28,944 nucleotides of DNA, taken from JBKPDV01 sp046728075 (lineage in GTDB: Bacteria > Acidobacteriota > Thermoanaerobaculia > UBA5066 > Gp7-AA6). The notes below the pieces were generated by a model, which searched no databases, was not told the origin of the DNA, and worked only from the letters and a program-made list of their open reading frames with translations. Each line of letters opens with the position of its first letter. Position 1 is the stretch's first letter. The position numbers and the translations under genes were made by a program. Positions 14,936-23,405 of the stretch are shown here, in pieces. The stretch lies in NCBI GenBank assembly GCA_046728075.1, contig JBKPDV010000248.1, positions 1 through 28,944 of the forward strand, written 5' to 3'.

Positions 14936-14985
14936 TCGACAGTCGACAGTCGACAGTCGGTAGTCGGTAGTTGTTTTACGGGAAG
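14925..14985. repeat. Heptamer array AGTCGAC/AGTCGGT between converging genes
   Basis: Five direct 7-bp units run from 14934 to 14968: AGTCGAC three times, then AGTCGGT twice. There is no inverse arm, but the unit contains the palindrome GTCGAC. TCCCGTA at 14928-14934 and TACGGGA at 14977-14983 enclose the array and can pair. The array starts inside the VWA stop codon and ends 7 nt before the stop of the convergent glycosyltransferase gene. Confidence 0.7.
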
Positions 14986-16595
14986 TTCGTCACCAACCAG
15001 TACTTCCTTCCTTGGTGGATGGTCCGACTGCCTCGGAATTCTTCGAGATCTCTCAGGCGCACGACCGCGATCATCTTCTTTCCGCTCTTCCACTCTTTCC
15101 AGAATCGTTCCCGAGTCCAGAAGAGCGCGTCACGCACGAGCGGGTCTCGCTCGAACTGCGGCTGGAGCTCCCCGACGTAGTCCGCCAGCGGAATCGGATG
15201 CTTGAGCTCCCACGGCAGCCCCTGCACGTAGCTCTGGTAGCCGACGACCTCGGCGCCGCCACGCTGCGCGGTGTCGCGCGCCACAATCTCTAGATTGTAA
15301 AGCTCCGTCGCGGGCGGTACATGGGGCCAGGAGAGGGCAGCGGCGGCCCAGATGCCGAACCAGCCGACCGCGAACGCCGCGAGCGAGGGGGCGCGGCCCC
15401 GCGAAGCGAGAACCGGCGCCGCCCAGGCGCCCGCGAGCAGCAGGAGAAGACCGAGTCCGGCGAAGGCGAGGAGACCGGAGGCGTTGATGGCGGAACGCGT
15501 GGCTGGAACCGCCAGGACGCTGGTGGCGAGGGCCGTCGCGAGGAGGGCGCAGACGCGCCAGCGTCCAGAGTTACGCCCGGCCTCGCCGAGGCCGCCGGCC
15601 GCGAGGGCCGCCGCCGCGGGGATCGCCGGAAGGATGTACGGGGGCAACTTGCTCGAGGAGAGAGAGAACACGACCGTCACGAGGAGAAACCAGATCAGGA
15701 GGAAGAGACGGTCGGGCTGCTTTCCGATCCACTCCCCGACCGTGCCTCGTCGCAGCGAGGCGAAGAAGAACGGGAGTGCCGGAAGGAATCCGGCGAGAAA
15801 GACGGCGGCGAAGTAGTAGAAGGGGCCCGGGCGGTGAGCCTCCGTCGTCGCAAAGCGCTGGAAGTGCTCGTGAACGAAGAAGAACTGGAGGAAGCCGGGA
15901 TTGCGCGCCGAGACGAGCGCGAACCAGGGGACAGCCGCAACGAGGAAGACGAGCGGAGCCGGCGCGACCAGCAGGGACGCCAGCTCTCGGAGGCGGCGGG
16001 TCGCGAACGCCCAGACAACGAGAATCCCTCCCGGAAAGAGGACTCCGACGAGCCCCTTGGTCAAGAACGCGCCGGCGCCAGCGAGCCCGGCCGCGGCCGA
16101 CCAGAGAAGCCAGGGCCGTCCCGCGACGCGCCGAGTCATCGTCTCGCGCGCCGCGAAGAGCGTGGCCGCGAAGAAGAAAGTCAGCAGGCCATCGGTCAGA
16201 TTGACGCGCGAAAAGACGAAGCCCATCGGCGAGGCGAGGTAGAGGATGCCGGCCGCGAGCCCGAGCTCGACCCCTGCGATCGACGCCACTCCGGTCAGGA
16301 GCACCGCGACCGTGCCGAGACCAGCCAGCCGTGTCGGCAGCCGGGCCGCCCACGGCGTCTCGCCGAAGATTTTGAGCGAGGCGGCGTTGCACCAATAAAG
16401 CAGCGGCGGCTTCTCGAAGTAGGGAACGCCATTCAAACGCGGTGTGACGAAGTCCCCCGCCGCCAGCATCTCGCGCGGGATCTCCGCGTAACGGGCTTCA
16501 TCCGGTTCTCCGAGCCAGGAACCAGCGGGTTCAAGCCAGACGGGAACGAGGAGCAGCAGGAGAGCGCCGCCAAGAAGCAGTCGGTCGCGAGTCAC
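14976..16595 (-). CDS. ArnT/PMT-type membrane glycosyltransferase (GT83-like)
   Basis: This 539-residue inner-membrane GT-C enzyme uses a polyprenyl-phosphate sugar. After the first membrane helix comes the signature GEPDEARYAEIPREML (Asp/Glu catalytic region), then GDFVTPRLNGVPYFEKPPLLYW, very close to ArnT and related dolichyl-P-mannose-type transferases. About 11-12 hydrophobic segments follow. A polar C-terminal domain has LSSSKLPPYILPAIPA in its membrane part and ends near KYWLVTNFP. The acceptor (lipid A, protein or other glycan) cannot be read from sequence. GTG 16595 is chosen because the N-terminus is then a short basic stretch before the first helix. Further upstream the frame reads low-complexity sequence overlapping the SDR gene. 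TACACT ends 7 nt before the GTG. Confidence 0.85.
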   Translation of the reverse strand: MTRDRLLLGGALLLLLVPVWLEPAGSWLGEPDEARYAEIPREMLAAGDFVTPRLNGVPYFEKPPLLYWCNAASLKIFGETPWAARLPTRLAGLGTVAVLLTGVASIAGVELGLAAGILYLASPMGFVFSRVNLTDGLLTFFFAATLFAARETMTRRVAGRPWLLWSAAAGLAGAGAFLTKGLVGVLFPGGILVVWAFATRRLRELASLLVAPAPLVFLVAAVPWFALVSARNPGFLQFFFVHEHFQRFATTEAHRPGPFYYFAAVFLAGFLPALPFFFASLRRGTVGEWIGKQPDRLFLLIWFLLVTVVFSLSSSKLPPYILPAIPAAAALAAGGLGEAGRNSGRWRVCALLATALATSVLAVPATRSAINASGLLAFAGLGLLLLLAGAWAAPVLASRGRAPSLAAFAVGWFGIWAAAALSWPHVPPATELYNLEIVARDTAQRGGAEVVGYQSYVQGLPWELKHPIPLADYVGELQPQFERDPLVRDALFWTRERFWKEWKSGKKMIAVVRLRDLEEFRGSRTIHQGRKYWLVTNFP

Positions 16596-16602
16596 TCGCG
16601 TC

Positions 16603-16608
16603 AGTGTA
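16603..16608 (-). promoter_or_regulatory. -10-like TACACT before the glycosyltransferase GTG
   Basis: On the minus strand TACACT is followed by 7 nt and the GTG start. No Shine-Dalgarno is visible. It fits the same leaderless pattern as dus but matches the -10 consensus less well. Confidence 0.28.
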
Positions 16609-16633
16609 ACAACGAGGAGTTTGCCAACGCAGC

Positions 16634-16735
16634 GTGAACGCCGGGAACGCGACGGGAACGCCGGGAAGTGAAGTACGAAGGATGAAGTGGAGCTATGCCG
16701 TTCGTTCGCGAGTTCCCACTTTACTTCCCGGCGTT
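16634..16735. repeat. Inverted repeat between divergent genes
   Basis: AACGCCGGGAAGTGAAGT at 16657-16674 is complementary to 16718-16735 with one mismatch. The left side also has direct repetition of GGGAACGC and a 7-bp phrasing of GAAGTAC, GAAGGAT, GAAGTGG. It belongs with the other inverted elements, though the heptamer period is weaker. It lies between the glycosyltransferase and the SDR gene. Confidence 0.65.
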
Positions 16736-16751
16736 GACCTCCCGCCCGGTG

Positions 16752-16757
16752 TAAGAT
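16752..16757 (+). promoter_or_regulatory. -10-like TAAGAT before the SDR gene
   Basis: TAAGAT ends 9 nt before the TTG start. The gap is TCCCGCCCC-like with no ribosome-binding site. The match to TATAAT is four of six. Confidence 0.3.
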
Positions 16758-16766
16758 TCCCGCCCC

Positions 16767-17579
16767 TTGGCACCGGAAACGACGACGCGGTGGGCTCTCG
16801 TGCTCGGCGCCTCGTCCGGCTTCGGCGAGGCGTGCGCGATCGCGCTTGCCCGGGCGGGCTGGAACGTCTTCGGCGTCCACCTGGACCGCAAGACCACTCA
16901 ACCCAACGTCGATCGCATCGTCACCGAAATCGCGGCGACCGGGCGCCGGGCTGAATTCTTCAACGTCAACGCGGCCGACGACGCTCGGCGGGCGGAGGTG
17001 CTCGCCGCGATCCATGAGCGCTGCCAGGGAGAGCCTCCCGAGTCGCGCGTCTCGGTTCTGCTGCATTCGCTGGCCTTTGGGACGCTGAAGCCCTTCTTCG
17101 CCGCCGCCCGCGACGAGTCGATCAACCGGACTCAGATGGAGATGACTCTGGACGTGATGGCGCATTCCTTCGTCTACTGGACGCAGGATCTTTTCTTTTC
17201 CGAGTTGCTCTCTCCCGGCGCTCGGATCTTCGCGATGACCTCCGCCGGCAGCCACATCGTCTGGCCCTCCTACGGGGCTGTCTCCGCGGCGAAGGCCGCC
17301 CTCGAGGCCCACGTGCGTCAGCTGGCGGTCGAGCTCGCGCCCCGCGGCATCGCGGTCAACGCTCTCCGGGCGGGAATCACGGACACCCCCGCCCTGCGCA
17401 AGATTCCCGGCAACGAAGCGATGATCGAGCGCATGGCCGCGATGCATCCCGCCGGCCGCCTGACGAGGCCGGCCGACGTGGCGGGCGCGCTCGTGGCTCT
17501 CTGCGCGGAAGGGGCGGCCTGGATCTCGGGCAACGTGATCGGCGTCGACGGCACCGAGGACGTGGCGGGGGGCAGGTGA
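16767..17579 (+). CDS. Enoyl-ACP-reductase-like short-chain dehydrogenase
   Basis: The 270-residue Rossmann protein of the SDR superfamily has a nucleotide-binding GASSGFG (residues 14-20) and a catalytic Ser region TSAGS (158-162). The Tyr-Lys pair is Y169 and K176, that is Y-x6-K. That spacing is characteristic of FabI/FabL enoyl-ACP reductases, whereas classical SDRs have Y-x3-K. The final reduction step of fatty-acid elongation with NAD(P)H is therefore the best guess, with FabL as the nearest type. The C-terminus ISGNVIGVDGTEDVAGG is SDR-typical. The TTG start is the only one that keeps the first beta strand. Its stop overlaps the GTG of the M16 peptidase gene. Confidence 0.82.
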   Translation: MAPETTTRWALVLGASSGFGEACAIALARAGWNVFGVHLDRKTTQPNVDRIVTEIAATGRRAEFFNVNAADDARRAEVLAAIHERCQGEPPESRVSVLLHSLAFGTLKPFFAAARDESINRTQMEMTLDVMAHSFVYWTQDLFFSELLSPGARIFAMTSAGSHIVWPSYGAVSAAKAALEAHVRQLAVELAPRGIAVNALRAGITDTPALRKIPGNEAMIERMAAMHPAGRLTRPADVAGALVALCAEGAAWISGNVIGVDGTEDVAGGR

Positions 17580-19015
17580 GGAAGAGACGACAATCGAAAG
17601 TGGACGGTCGACCGGCCAAAGTGGCCAAGAGTCGACAGTTGACAGTCGACAGTCGGCAGTCGGAGGCCGGAGAGCCGATCCGAACTCCGCAATTCGAAAA
17701 CCGGAATCCCTTCGAGTTCGTCAAAGAGAAGGCGGGCTTCCGGGAGTTCCGGCTGTCGTCCAACGGGATGTGCGTCCTCATGCTGCCGAATCGGGTCGCT
17801 CCGGTCGTGACTTTCGCGATCGTCTACCACGTGGGAAGCCGGAACGAGGCGGTGGGCTACACCGGCGCGACACACCTGCTCGAGCACCTGATGTTCAAGG
17901 GCACTCCCGAATACAACCGCGAGAGGGGGACCGCGATCGCGGCCGTCCTCGAGGCGATGGGCGCGCGCTTCAACGCGACCACCTGGTTCGATCGCACCAA
18001 CTACTACGAGACGGTCCCCTCCGACCAGCTCGAGGCGGCCGTCCGGATCGAAGCCTCGCGGCTGCGCGGGTCGCTCCTGAGGGACTCGGATCGTCAGCCG
18101 GAGATGACCGTGGTTCGCAACGAGTTCGAGAGAGGGGAGAACTCCCCCTTTCAGGTCCTCTACAAGCACTCCTTCGCGACCGCGTTCCGCGAGCATCCGT
18201 ACCACCATCCGACGATCGGCTGGCGAAGCGACATCGAAGGGGTCTCGACCGAACGGCTGAAGGAGTTCTACGACGTCTTCTACCACCCCAACAACGCGAC
18301 CGCGCTCGTCATTGGCGACTTCGACGAGGAGGAAGCGCTCGCGATCCTGTCGCGCCACTTCGGGCCCATTCCTCGCTCGCAGCGGCCGATTCCTTCCGTC
18401 TACACTGTCGAGCCGCCGCAGGAGGGGGAGCGCCGTTTTGTGGTTCGCCGGGTCGGACAGGTGGCGTGGGTCGCGCTCTCCTGGCGAAGCGTCGAGGCGC
18501 GGCATCCGGACACTCCCGCGCTCGCGATTGCGGGCAACGTGCTCGGGGGAGGCGTCACATCGCGGCTCTATCAGGCGCTCGTCGAAAAGAGCCTCGCCCT
18601 CTCCGTGACGGTCGTGCCGTGGCAGCTGAAGGATCCCGCCCTCTTCTCCGTCTTCGCGCCGGTGCGTCCGGGTGTCGAGCCGGCGGTGGTCGAGACCGCG
18701 ATCCGCGAAGAAATCGCGCGGTTCGCGCGTGAGGGCGTGACCGAGGCCGAGGTGGAGAAGGCGCGTATCCAGATCGAGGCCGAGGTGATCTTCGACAGGG
18801 ACTCGACCGACCAGATCGCCGCCTCTCTCTCCGAGGCGATCGCCGTGGCCGACTGGCAGTGGTACGCGGACTATCCGGAAGCCATCCGGCGGGTCTCGGT
18901 CGGGGACGTCCAGCGCGTCGCGCACACGCACTTTCAGGACGACGCGTTGACCACGGGTCTCTTTCTTCCAAAGGAAGGCGCCGCAGGGCCGGACGAGGAC
19001 GAGGAGGAACAGTGA
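17576..19015 (+). CDS. M16 zinc peptidase, catalytic subunit
   Basis: This insulinase/MPP-like metallopeptidase has the inverted zinc motif HLLEH at residues 100-104 and a downstream glutamate cluster (RNEFERGENSPF) supplying the third ligand. It also has the typical RGSLLRDSDRQPEMTVV helix and the C-terminal R/Y-type half (GGGVTSRLYQALVEKSLALS). The length of 479 is close to single-chain M16B subunits. GTG 17576 overlaps the SDR stop (GTGA) and follows a G-rich stretch. With that start, about 40 extra N-terminal residues precede the fold, and some are encoded by the heptamer array at 17630-17664 (SRQLTVDSRQS). A later start after the array is possible. It is coupled to a second M16 subunit. 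Confidence 0.88.
   Translation: MRKRRQSKVDGRPAKVAKSRQLTVDSRQSEAGEPIRTPQFENRNPFEFVKEKAGFREFRLSSNGMCVLMLPNRVAPVVTFAIVYHVGSRNEAVGYTGATHLLEHLMFKGTPEYNRERGTAIAAVLEAMGARFNATTWFDRTNYYETVPSDQLEAAVRIEASRLRGSLLRDSDRQPEMTVVRNEFERGENSPFQVLYKHSFATAFREHPYHHPTIGWRSDIEGVSTERLKEFYDVFYHPNNATALVIGDFDEEEALAILSRHFGPIPRSQRPIPSVYTVEPPQEGERRFVVRRVGQVAWVALSWRSVEARHPDTPALAIAGNVLGGGVTSRLYQALVEKSLALSVTVVPWQLKDPALFSVFAPVRPGVEPAVVETAIREEIARFAREGVTEAEVEKARIQIEAEVIFDRDSTDQIAASLSEAIAVADWQWYADYPEAIRRVSVGDVQRVAHTHFQDDALTTGLFLPKEGAAGPDEDEEEQ
17630..17664 (+). repeat. Heptamer array AGTCGAC inside the predicted N-terminus of the M16 gene
   Basis: Five direct 7-bp units occur: AGTCGAC, AGTTGAC, AGTCGAC, AGTCGGC, AGTCGGA. It shares its unit with the array after the VWA gene. 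Just upstream, GGCCA-AAG-TGGCC (17614-17626) forms a small hairpin. Either it is translated in frame as an N-terminal extension or the true start codon lies downstream. Confidence 0.75.
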
Positions 19016-20352
19016 GTCGACGTTCGACCGCCAGTGCCCGCCGTCCGTTCGCGGAGTCGATTGCCGTGCGCACACTTCCAAACGGAGCGCGCTTCTTCGT
19101 GCTGGAAAACCACTTCAACCCGACGGTCTCCCTCTCCGGATCGGTGAGCGCCGGCGGGCTCTTCGCGCCGCGGGATCGAAGGCTGATCGCCTCGGTCACC
19201 GCGGGCGAGCTCGCCAAGGGTTCGGGGCGCCATTCGAAGCTCGAGCTCGCCGAGGCTCTCGAGAGCCGGGGCGCCTCCCTCTCCTTCGCCGCCGACACAT
19301 CCGACCCGGTCGGTGTCGACGTCGCGGGCGCCGCTCTCTCGCGGGACGTCGAAACGCTTCTCGACTTGCTGGTAGAGATCCTGACCTCGCCCGTCTTTCC
19401 CGTCGACGAGCTGGAAAAGGAGAAAAAGCGGCTGGTCGGGTCGATCCGGCAGCAGCAGGACCAGACCTCCGCGCGCGCTTACGAGGCGGCCTGCCGCCGG
19501 ATCTACCCGATCGGGCATCCCCTCCACTACCGGCGCGGAGAGGAACGCATCGCGGCGGTCGAGGCTCTGCAGCGCGGCGACCTCGAGAGCTTCTACGCGG
19601 AGCGCTACGGAGCCGGGACGTTCCAGGTCGCCGTGGTGGGGGACGTCGAGAGCCAGAGAATTCTGGACGGTCTCGAACGGCGGCTGGGAGGCTGGCGCCG
19701 TGGACCAGACCCGGGCATTCCGCCGGTTCCGCCCGCGTCTCCCTCGCCGGGTCCCGAGACCGTCGAGATGCCGGACAAGGCCAGCGCCGATGTAGTCATG
19801 GCCGCCCCGTCCGATTTGACGCGCCTGGATCCGACCTACCTCGCCTGCCAGCTCGCCAATTCGGCGCTGGGTCAATCCTCCCTGACCTCGCGTCTGGGAG
19901 TGCGCGTGCGGGACACGGAAGGCCTGACTTATGGCATTCACTCGAGCTTCCACGCGACCCACATCGCCGGGCCTTTCGTCGTCAGCGTCACGGTCCGACC
20001 GGAGAGCCGTGACGCGGCGATCGCCTCCACGCTGGACGAGATCTTTCGTTTTCTCCAGAGCGGCCTGACGGAGAAGGAGCTCGCGGAAGAGAAGAGCTCC
20101 CGCATTGGGAAGTTCAAGGTCGACCTGGCCTCCAACGCCGGTCTCGCGTCGGCCATCGACGCCGCCATCTACTACGGCTTCGGGCTCGACTACTTGGACG
20201 AGTTCCCGGCGCGGGTCGCCGCCATCACCAAGGAAGAGGCGGACGCGGAGTTTCGCAAGCGCGTTCATCCCGATCAATTCACCATCGTCTCCGCGGGCTC
20301 CTTCTCACAGGCAAAGACAGAGGGGGAGAGTGGTGAGGGGGCGAGGGGCTGA
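19012..20352 (+). CDS. M16 peptidase-like subunit without the zinc motif
   Basis: The 446-residue protein has the same two-lobed M16 fold as its neighbour, but the zinc helix reads TAGELAKGSGRH where HxxEH would be, so it cannot bind zinc. It keeps the C-terminal substrate-contact region with Arg and Tyr: SSLTSRLGVRVRDTEGLTYGIHSSF. In two-subunit M16B peptidases the partner lacking zinc residues supplies this R/Y pair. The gene therefore probably encodes the second subunit of a heterodimer. GTG 19012 overlaps the upstream stop and follows GAGGAGG at 19001-19007. The last dozen residues (EGESGEGARG) come from G-rich repeat DNA, so the tail is probably not structural. Confidence 0.87.
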   Translation: MSRRSTASARRPFAESIAVRTLPNGARFFVLENHFNPTVSLSGSVSAGGLFAPRDRRLIASVTAGELAKGSGRHSKLELAEALESRGASLSFAADTSDPVGVDVAGAALSRDVETLLDLLVEILTSPVFPVDELEKEKKRLVGSIRQQQDQTSARAYEAACRRIYPIGHPLHYRRGEERIAAVEALQRGDLESFYAERYGAGTFQVAVVGDVESQRILDGLERRLGGWRRGPDPGIPPVPPASPSPGPETVEMPDKASADVVMAAPSDLTRLDPTYLACQLANSALGQSSLTSRLGVRVRDTEGLTYGIHSSFHATHIAGPFVVSVTVRPESRDAAIASTLDEIFRFLQSGLTEKELAEEKSSRIGKFKVDLASNAGLASAIDAAIYYGFGLDYLDEFPARVAAITKEEADAEFRKRVHPDQFTIVSAGSFSQAKTEGESGEGARG

Positions 20353-20394
20353 TCTCTTACACGCCCACTGTCCCACTCTCCCACTCCCCCCTCT
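20319..20394. repeat. Inverted G/C-rich repeat at the 3' end of the M16 operon, unit near GTGGGAG
   Basis: The left arm 20319-20348 (AGAGGGGG, GAGTGG, GAG...) lies inside the coding end. The right arm 20364-20394 (CCCACTG, TCCCACT, CTCCCAC, TCCCCCC) is its approximate complement with one bulge and several mismatches. The 7-bp phrasing is visible in the right arm. The stop codon lies in the loop. Confidence 0.55.
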
Positions 20395-20538
20395 CATTCG
20401 AAAGCCTTGGAAGTCCTGACAGGGACGTGAAAGAATCCCGCTTCAGGAGGCGAGAAACCGATTCCCAGACGGCCTCAATATCGAAAGCCCGTCCGACGCC
20501 GGCCCGGCGAGGCGGCGCCGACTCACCGCGTCTCGCTT

Positions 20539-20811
20539 TTGCAGGAAGCGCCGGTGGCAGAGGGGCCCGCCCCGGACGGACGCTTCTACTACCGCTGCAT
20601 GCTCGACTCCGAGCCTTCGCCGGAATGGATGCGCGCCTACCGCGCGGGACTTCTCGGCGTGCCCCCCGAAGATCGGGACGCGGTTATGCGCCTGGAGTTC
20701 CAGGGCGGGAGCGTCCGCTTTGCCGCCGCTGAGGGAGAAGTCTCTCGTCTTCGCCGCGTTCTCGAGCGCCGCATGGACGCGGTGAACTCGATCCTCTCGG
20801 GCGGGAGATGA
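20539..20811 (+). CDS. Small protein of unknown function
   Basis: The 90-residue product has GRFYYRCMLDSEPSPEWMRAY near residue 14, then VRFAAAEGEVSRLRRVLERRMDAVNSIL towards the end. This is a plausible alpha/beta fold with a charged C-terminal helix and normal amino-acid usage. I do not recognise the family. Both the TTG start and the existence of the gene are moderately supported. An ATG at 20598 would give a shorter form. It lies between the M16 pair and the ABC ATPase, and a strong hairpin with a T tract begins 4 nt after its stop. The preceding gap (20395-20538) shows no other clear gene. Confidence 0.5.
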   Translation: MQEAPVAEGPAPDGRFYYRCMLDSEPSPEWMRAYRAGLLGVPPEDRDAVMRLEFQGGSVRFAAAEGEVSRLRRVLERRMDAVNSILSGGR

Positions 20812-20814
20812 TTC

Positions 20815-20898
20815 GTCTAAGGTCTAAGGTCTAAGGTCCAAGATCCCAGACCTGTTCTGAACTTTAGACTTTAGACCTTAGACTTTAGACTCTTTTTT
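20815..20898 (+). terminator. Inverted heptamer array GTCTAAG followed by T6
   Basis: The left arm 20815-20844 has GTCTAAG three times and GTCCAAG. The right arm 20861-20890 is complementary in 25 of 30 positions (CTTTAGA, CTTTAGA, CCTTAGA, CTTTAGA), with a 16-nt loop. CTCTTTTTT follows directly (T6 at 20893-20898). Stem plus T tract has the form of an intrinsic terminator on the plus strand, although the stem is longer and more AT-rich than usual. The ATPase start codon is only 4 nt past the T run. Confidence 0.7.
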
Positions 20899-20902
20899 CC
20901 CG

Positions 20903-21994
<1,092 letters not shown>

Positions 21995-22004
21995 CGTCCA
22001 CGGG

Positions 22005-23405
22005 ATGGGAAGGATCCAGAAAAAGCGGAAGACGACAAGGGCTTCAGAGAAAAAGACCCTTTTCCCTCCGGATTTTCTCTGGGGCGCGGCGACCTCGGCT
22101 TATCAGATCGAGGGATCCCCCCTGGCCCATGGGGCGGGACCGAGCATCTGGCACCGCTTCAGCCACACGCCGGGGTGCGTTGCGCGCGGAGACAACGGCG
22201 ACATCGCCTGCGACCACTACCGCCGCTTCCCGGAGGACATTTCTCTGATGCGCGCGCTCGGCTTGACCGCCTATCGCTTCAGCGTCTCCTGGAGCCGCGT
22301 GCTCCCGCAAGGAAAAGGAGCAATCAATCCGCGGGGGCTCGATTTTTACGAACGGCTCGTGGATGGTGTGCTCGAAGCGGGCATCCAACCCGTGCCGACG
22401 CTATACCACTGGGACCTTCCCGCCGCCCTCGACGACTTGGGCGGTTGGCTCAACCCCGAGATCGCGAATTGGTTCTCGGACTACGCGGACGTGCTCTTTC
22501 GCGCGCTCGATGATCGCGTGAAGATGTGGACCACGTTGAACGAGCCCTGGGTGGTCGCCGACGGGGGCTATCTCCACGGCAAGCTCGCTCCGGGCCACCG
22601 CAGCATTTTCGAGCCGCCGATCGCATCGCACCATCTCCTGCGGGCCCACGCGCGGGCCGTCGAGGCGTATCGCGCCACGGGCCGCCACCGGATCGGGCTC
22701 GTGGTCAATCTGGAGCCGAAAGACCCGGCCTCGCGCTCGGCCGAAGATCTCGACGCCACGCGGCGCGCCGACGCGTACATGAACCGCCAATACCTGGACC
22801 CGGTCTTCCTGGGGAAATACCCGGAGGAGCTCGCGGAGATCTTCGGCGATGCCTGGCCGGCCTTTCCTTCTTCCGAGACCGAAGCGATCCGCCAGCCGAT
22901 CGATTTTCTCGGAGTCAACTACTACACGAGAAGCGTGACACGCGCGGACCCGCGGTTCTATCCCCTGCGCGCCTGCCGCGTGCCGCAGCGTCGGAGCACC
23001 CACACGCAGCTGGGATGGGAGGTCTATCCGGATGGATTGGCAGACATCCTCCTCTGGGTGAGCGAGCGCTATGGAAAGATTCCCCTCTACGTGACCGAGA
23101 ACGGGGCGGCGTTCTACGATCCTCCCAGGCCCGCGGGCGCGGTGAAAGATCCGTTGCGCGTGAGCTATCTCAAGAATCACCTGCGCGCCGCTTTCCGGGC
23201 TCGCGAGCAGGGAGCGGATCTCCGCGGCTATTTTGTCTGGTCGCTGCTCGACAACTTCGAGTGGGCGCATGGGTACTCCAAGCGTTTCGGGATCGTCCAC
23301 GTCGACTTCGAGACGCAGCGCCGCACGGTCAAGTCGAGCGGGCGCTTCTACGCCGAGGTCATTCGAACGCGGGGAGGCGTTCTGGACAGTGAGGAGGCCA
23401 ACTGA
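22005..23405 (+). CDS. GH1 beta-glucosidase-type glycosidase
   Basis: The 466-residue TIM-barrel enzyme of glycoside hydrolase family 1 has the family opening FLWGAATSAYQIEG (about residues 25-38). The acid/base Glu is E180 in TLNEPW, NYYTR lies mid-chain, and the nucleophile is E365 in YVTENGAAF. WSLLDNFEWAHGYSKRFG near the end contacts the sugar. No signal peptide is present, so it acts in the cytoplasm on imported disaccharides. Beta-glucosidase or beta-galactosidase activity cannot be separated by eye. ATG 22005 is chosen as nearest the fold; residues upstream in frame overlap the ATPase gene. Its stop overlaps the next start by one base (TGATG). Confidence 0.93.
   Translation: MGRIQKKRKTTRASEKKTLFPPDFLWGAATSAYQIEGSPLAHGAGPSIWHRFSHTPGCVARGDNGDIACDHYRRFPEDISLMRALGLTAYRFSVSWSRVLPQGKGAINPRGLDFYERLVDGVLEAGIQPVPTLYHWDLPAALDDLGGWLNPEIANWFSDYADVLFRALDDRVKMWTTLNEPWVVADGGYLHGKLAPGHRSIFEPPIASHHLLRAHARAVEAYRATGRHRIGLVVNLEPKDPASRSAEDLDATRRADAYMNRQYLDPVFLGKYPEELAEIFGDAWPAFPSSETEAIRQPIDFLGVNYYTRSVTRADPRFYPLRACRVPQRRSTHTQLGWEVYPDGLADILLWVSERYGKIPLYVTENGAAFYDPPRPAGAVKDPLRVSYLKNHLRAAFRAREQGADLRGYFVWSLLDNFEWAHGYSKRFGIVHVDFETQRRTVKSSGRFYAEVIRTRGGVLDSEEAN

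Noticed and set aside
15321..16637. Plus-strand Glu/Arg-rich frame opposite the glycosyltransferase
   Set aside because: Extreme charged composition with no hydrophobic core; it is the complement of a membrane protein gene.
16596..17447. N-terminal extension of the glycosyltransferase frame to 823 residues
   Set aside because: The extra part is low-complexity, overlaps the SDR gene on the other strand, and precedes a normal first membrane helix.
20395..20538. Possible structured RNA (GAATC...GATTC pairing near 20440-20475)
   Set aside because: A five-base stem only; no known riboswitch core was recognised.
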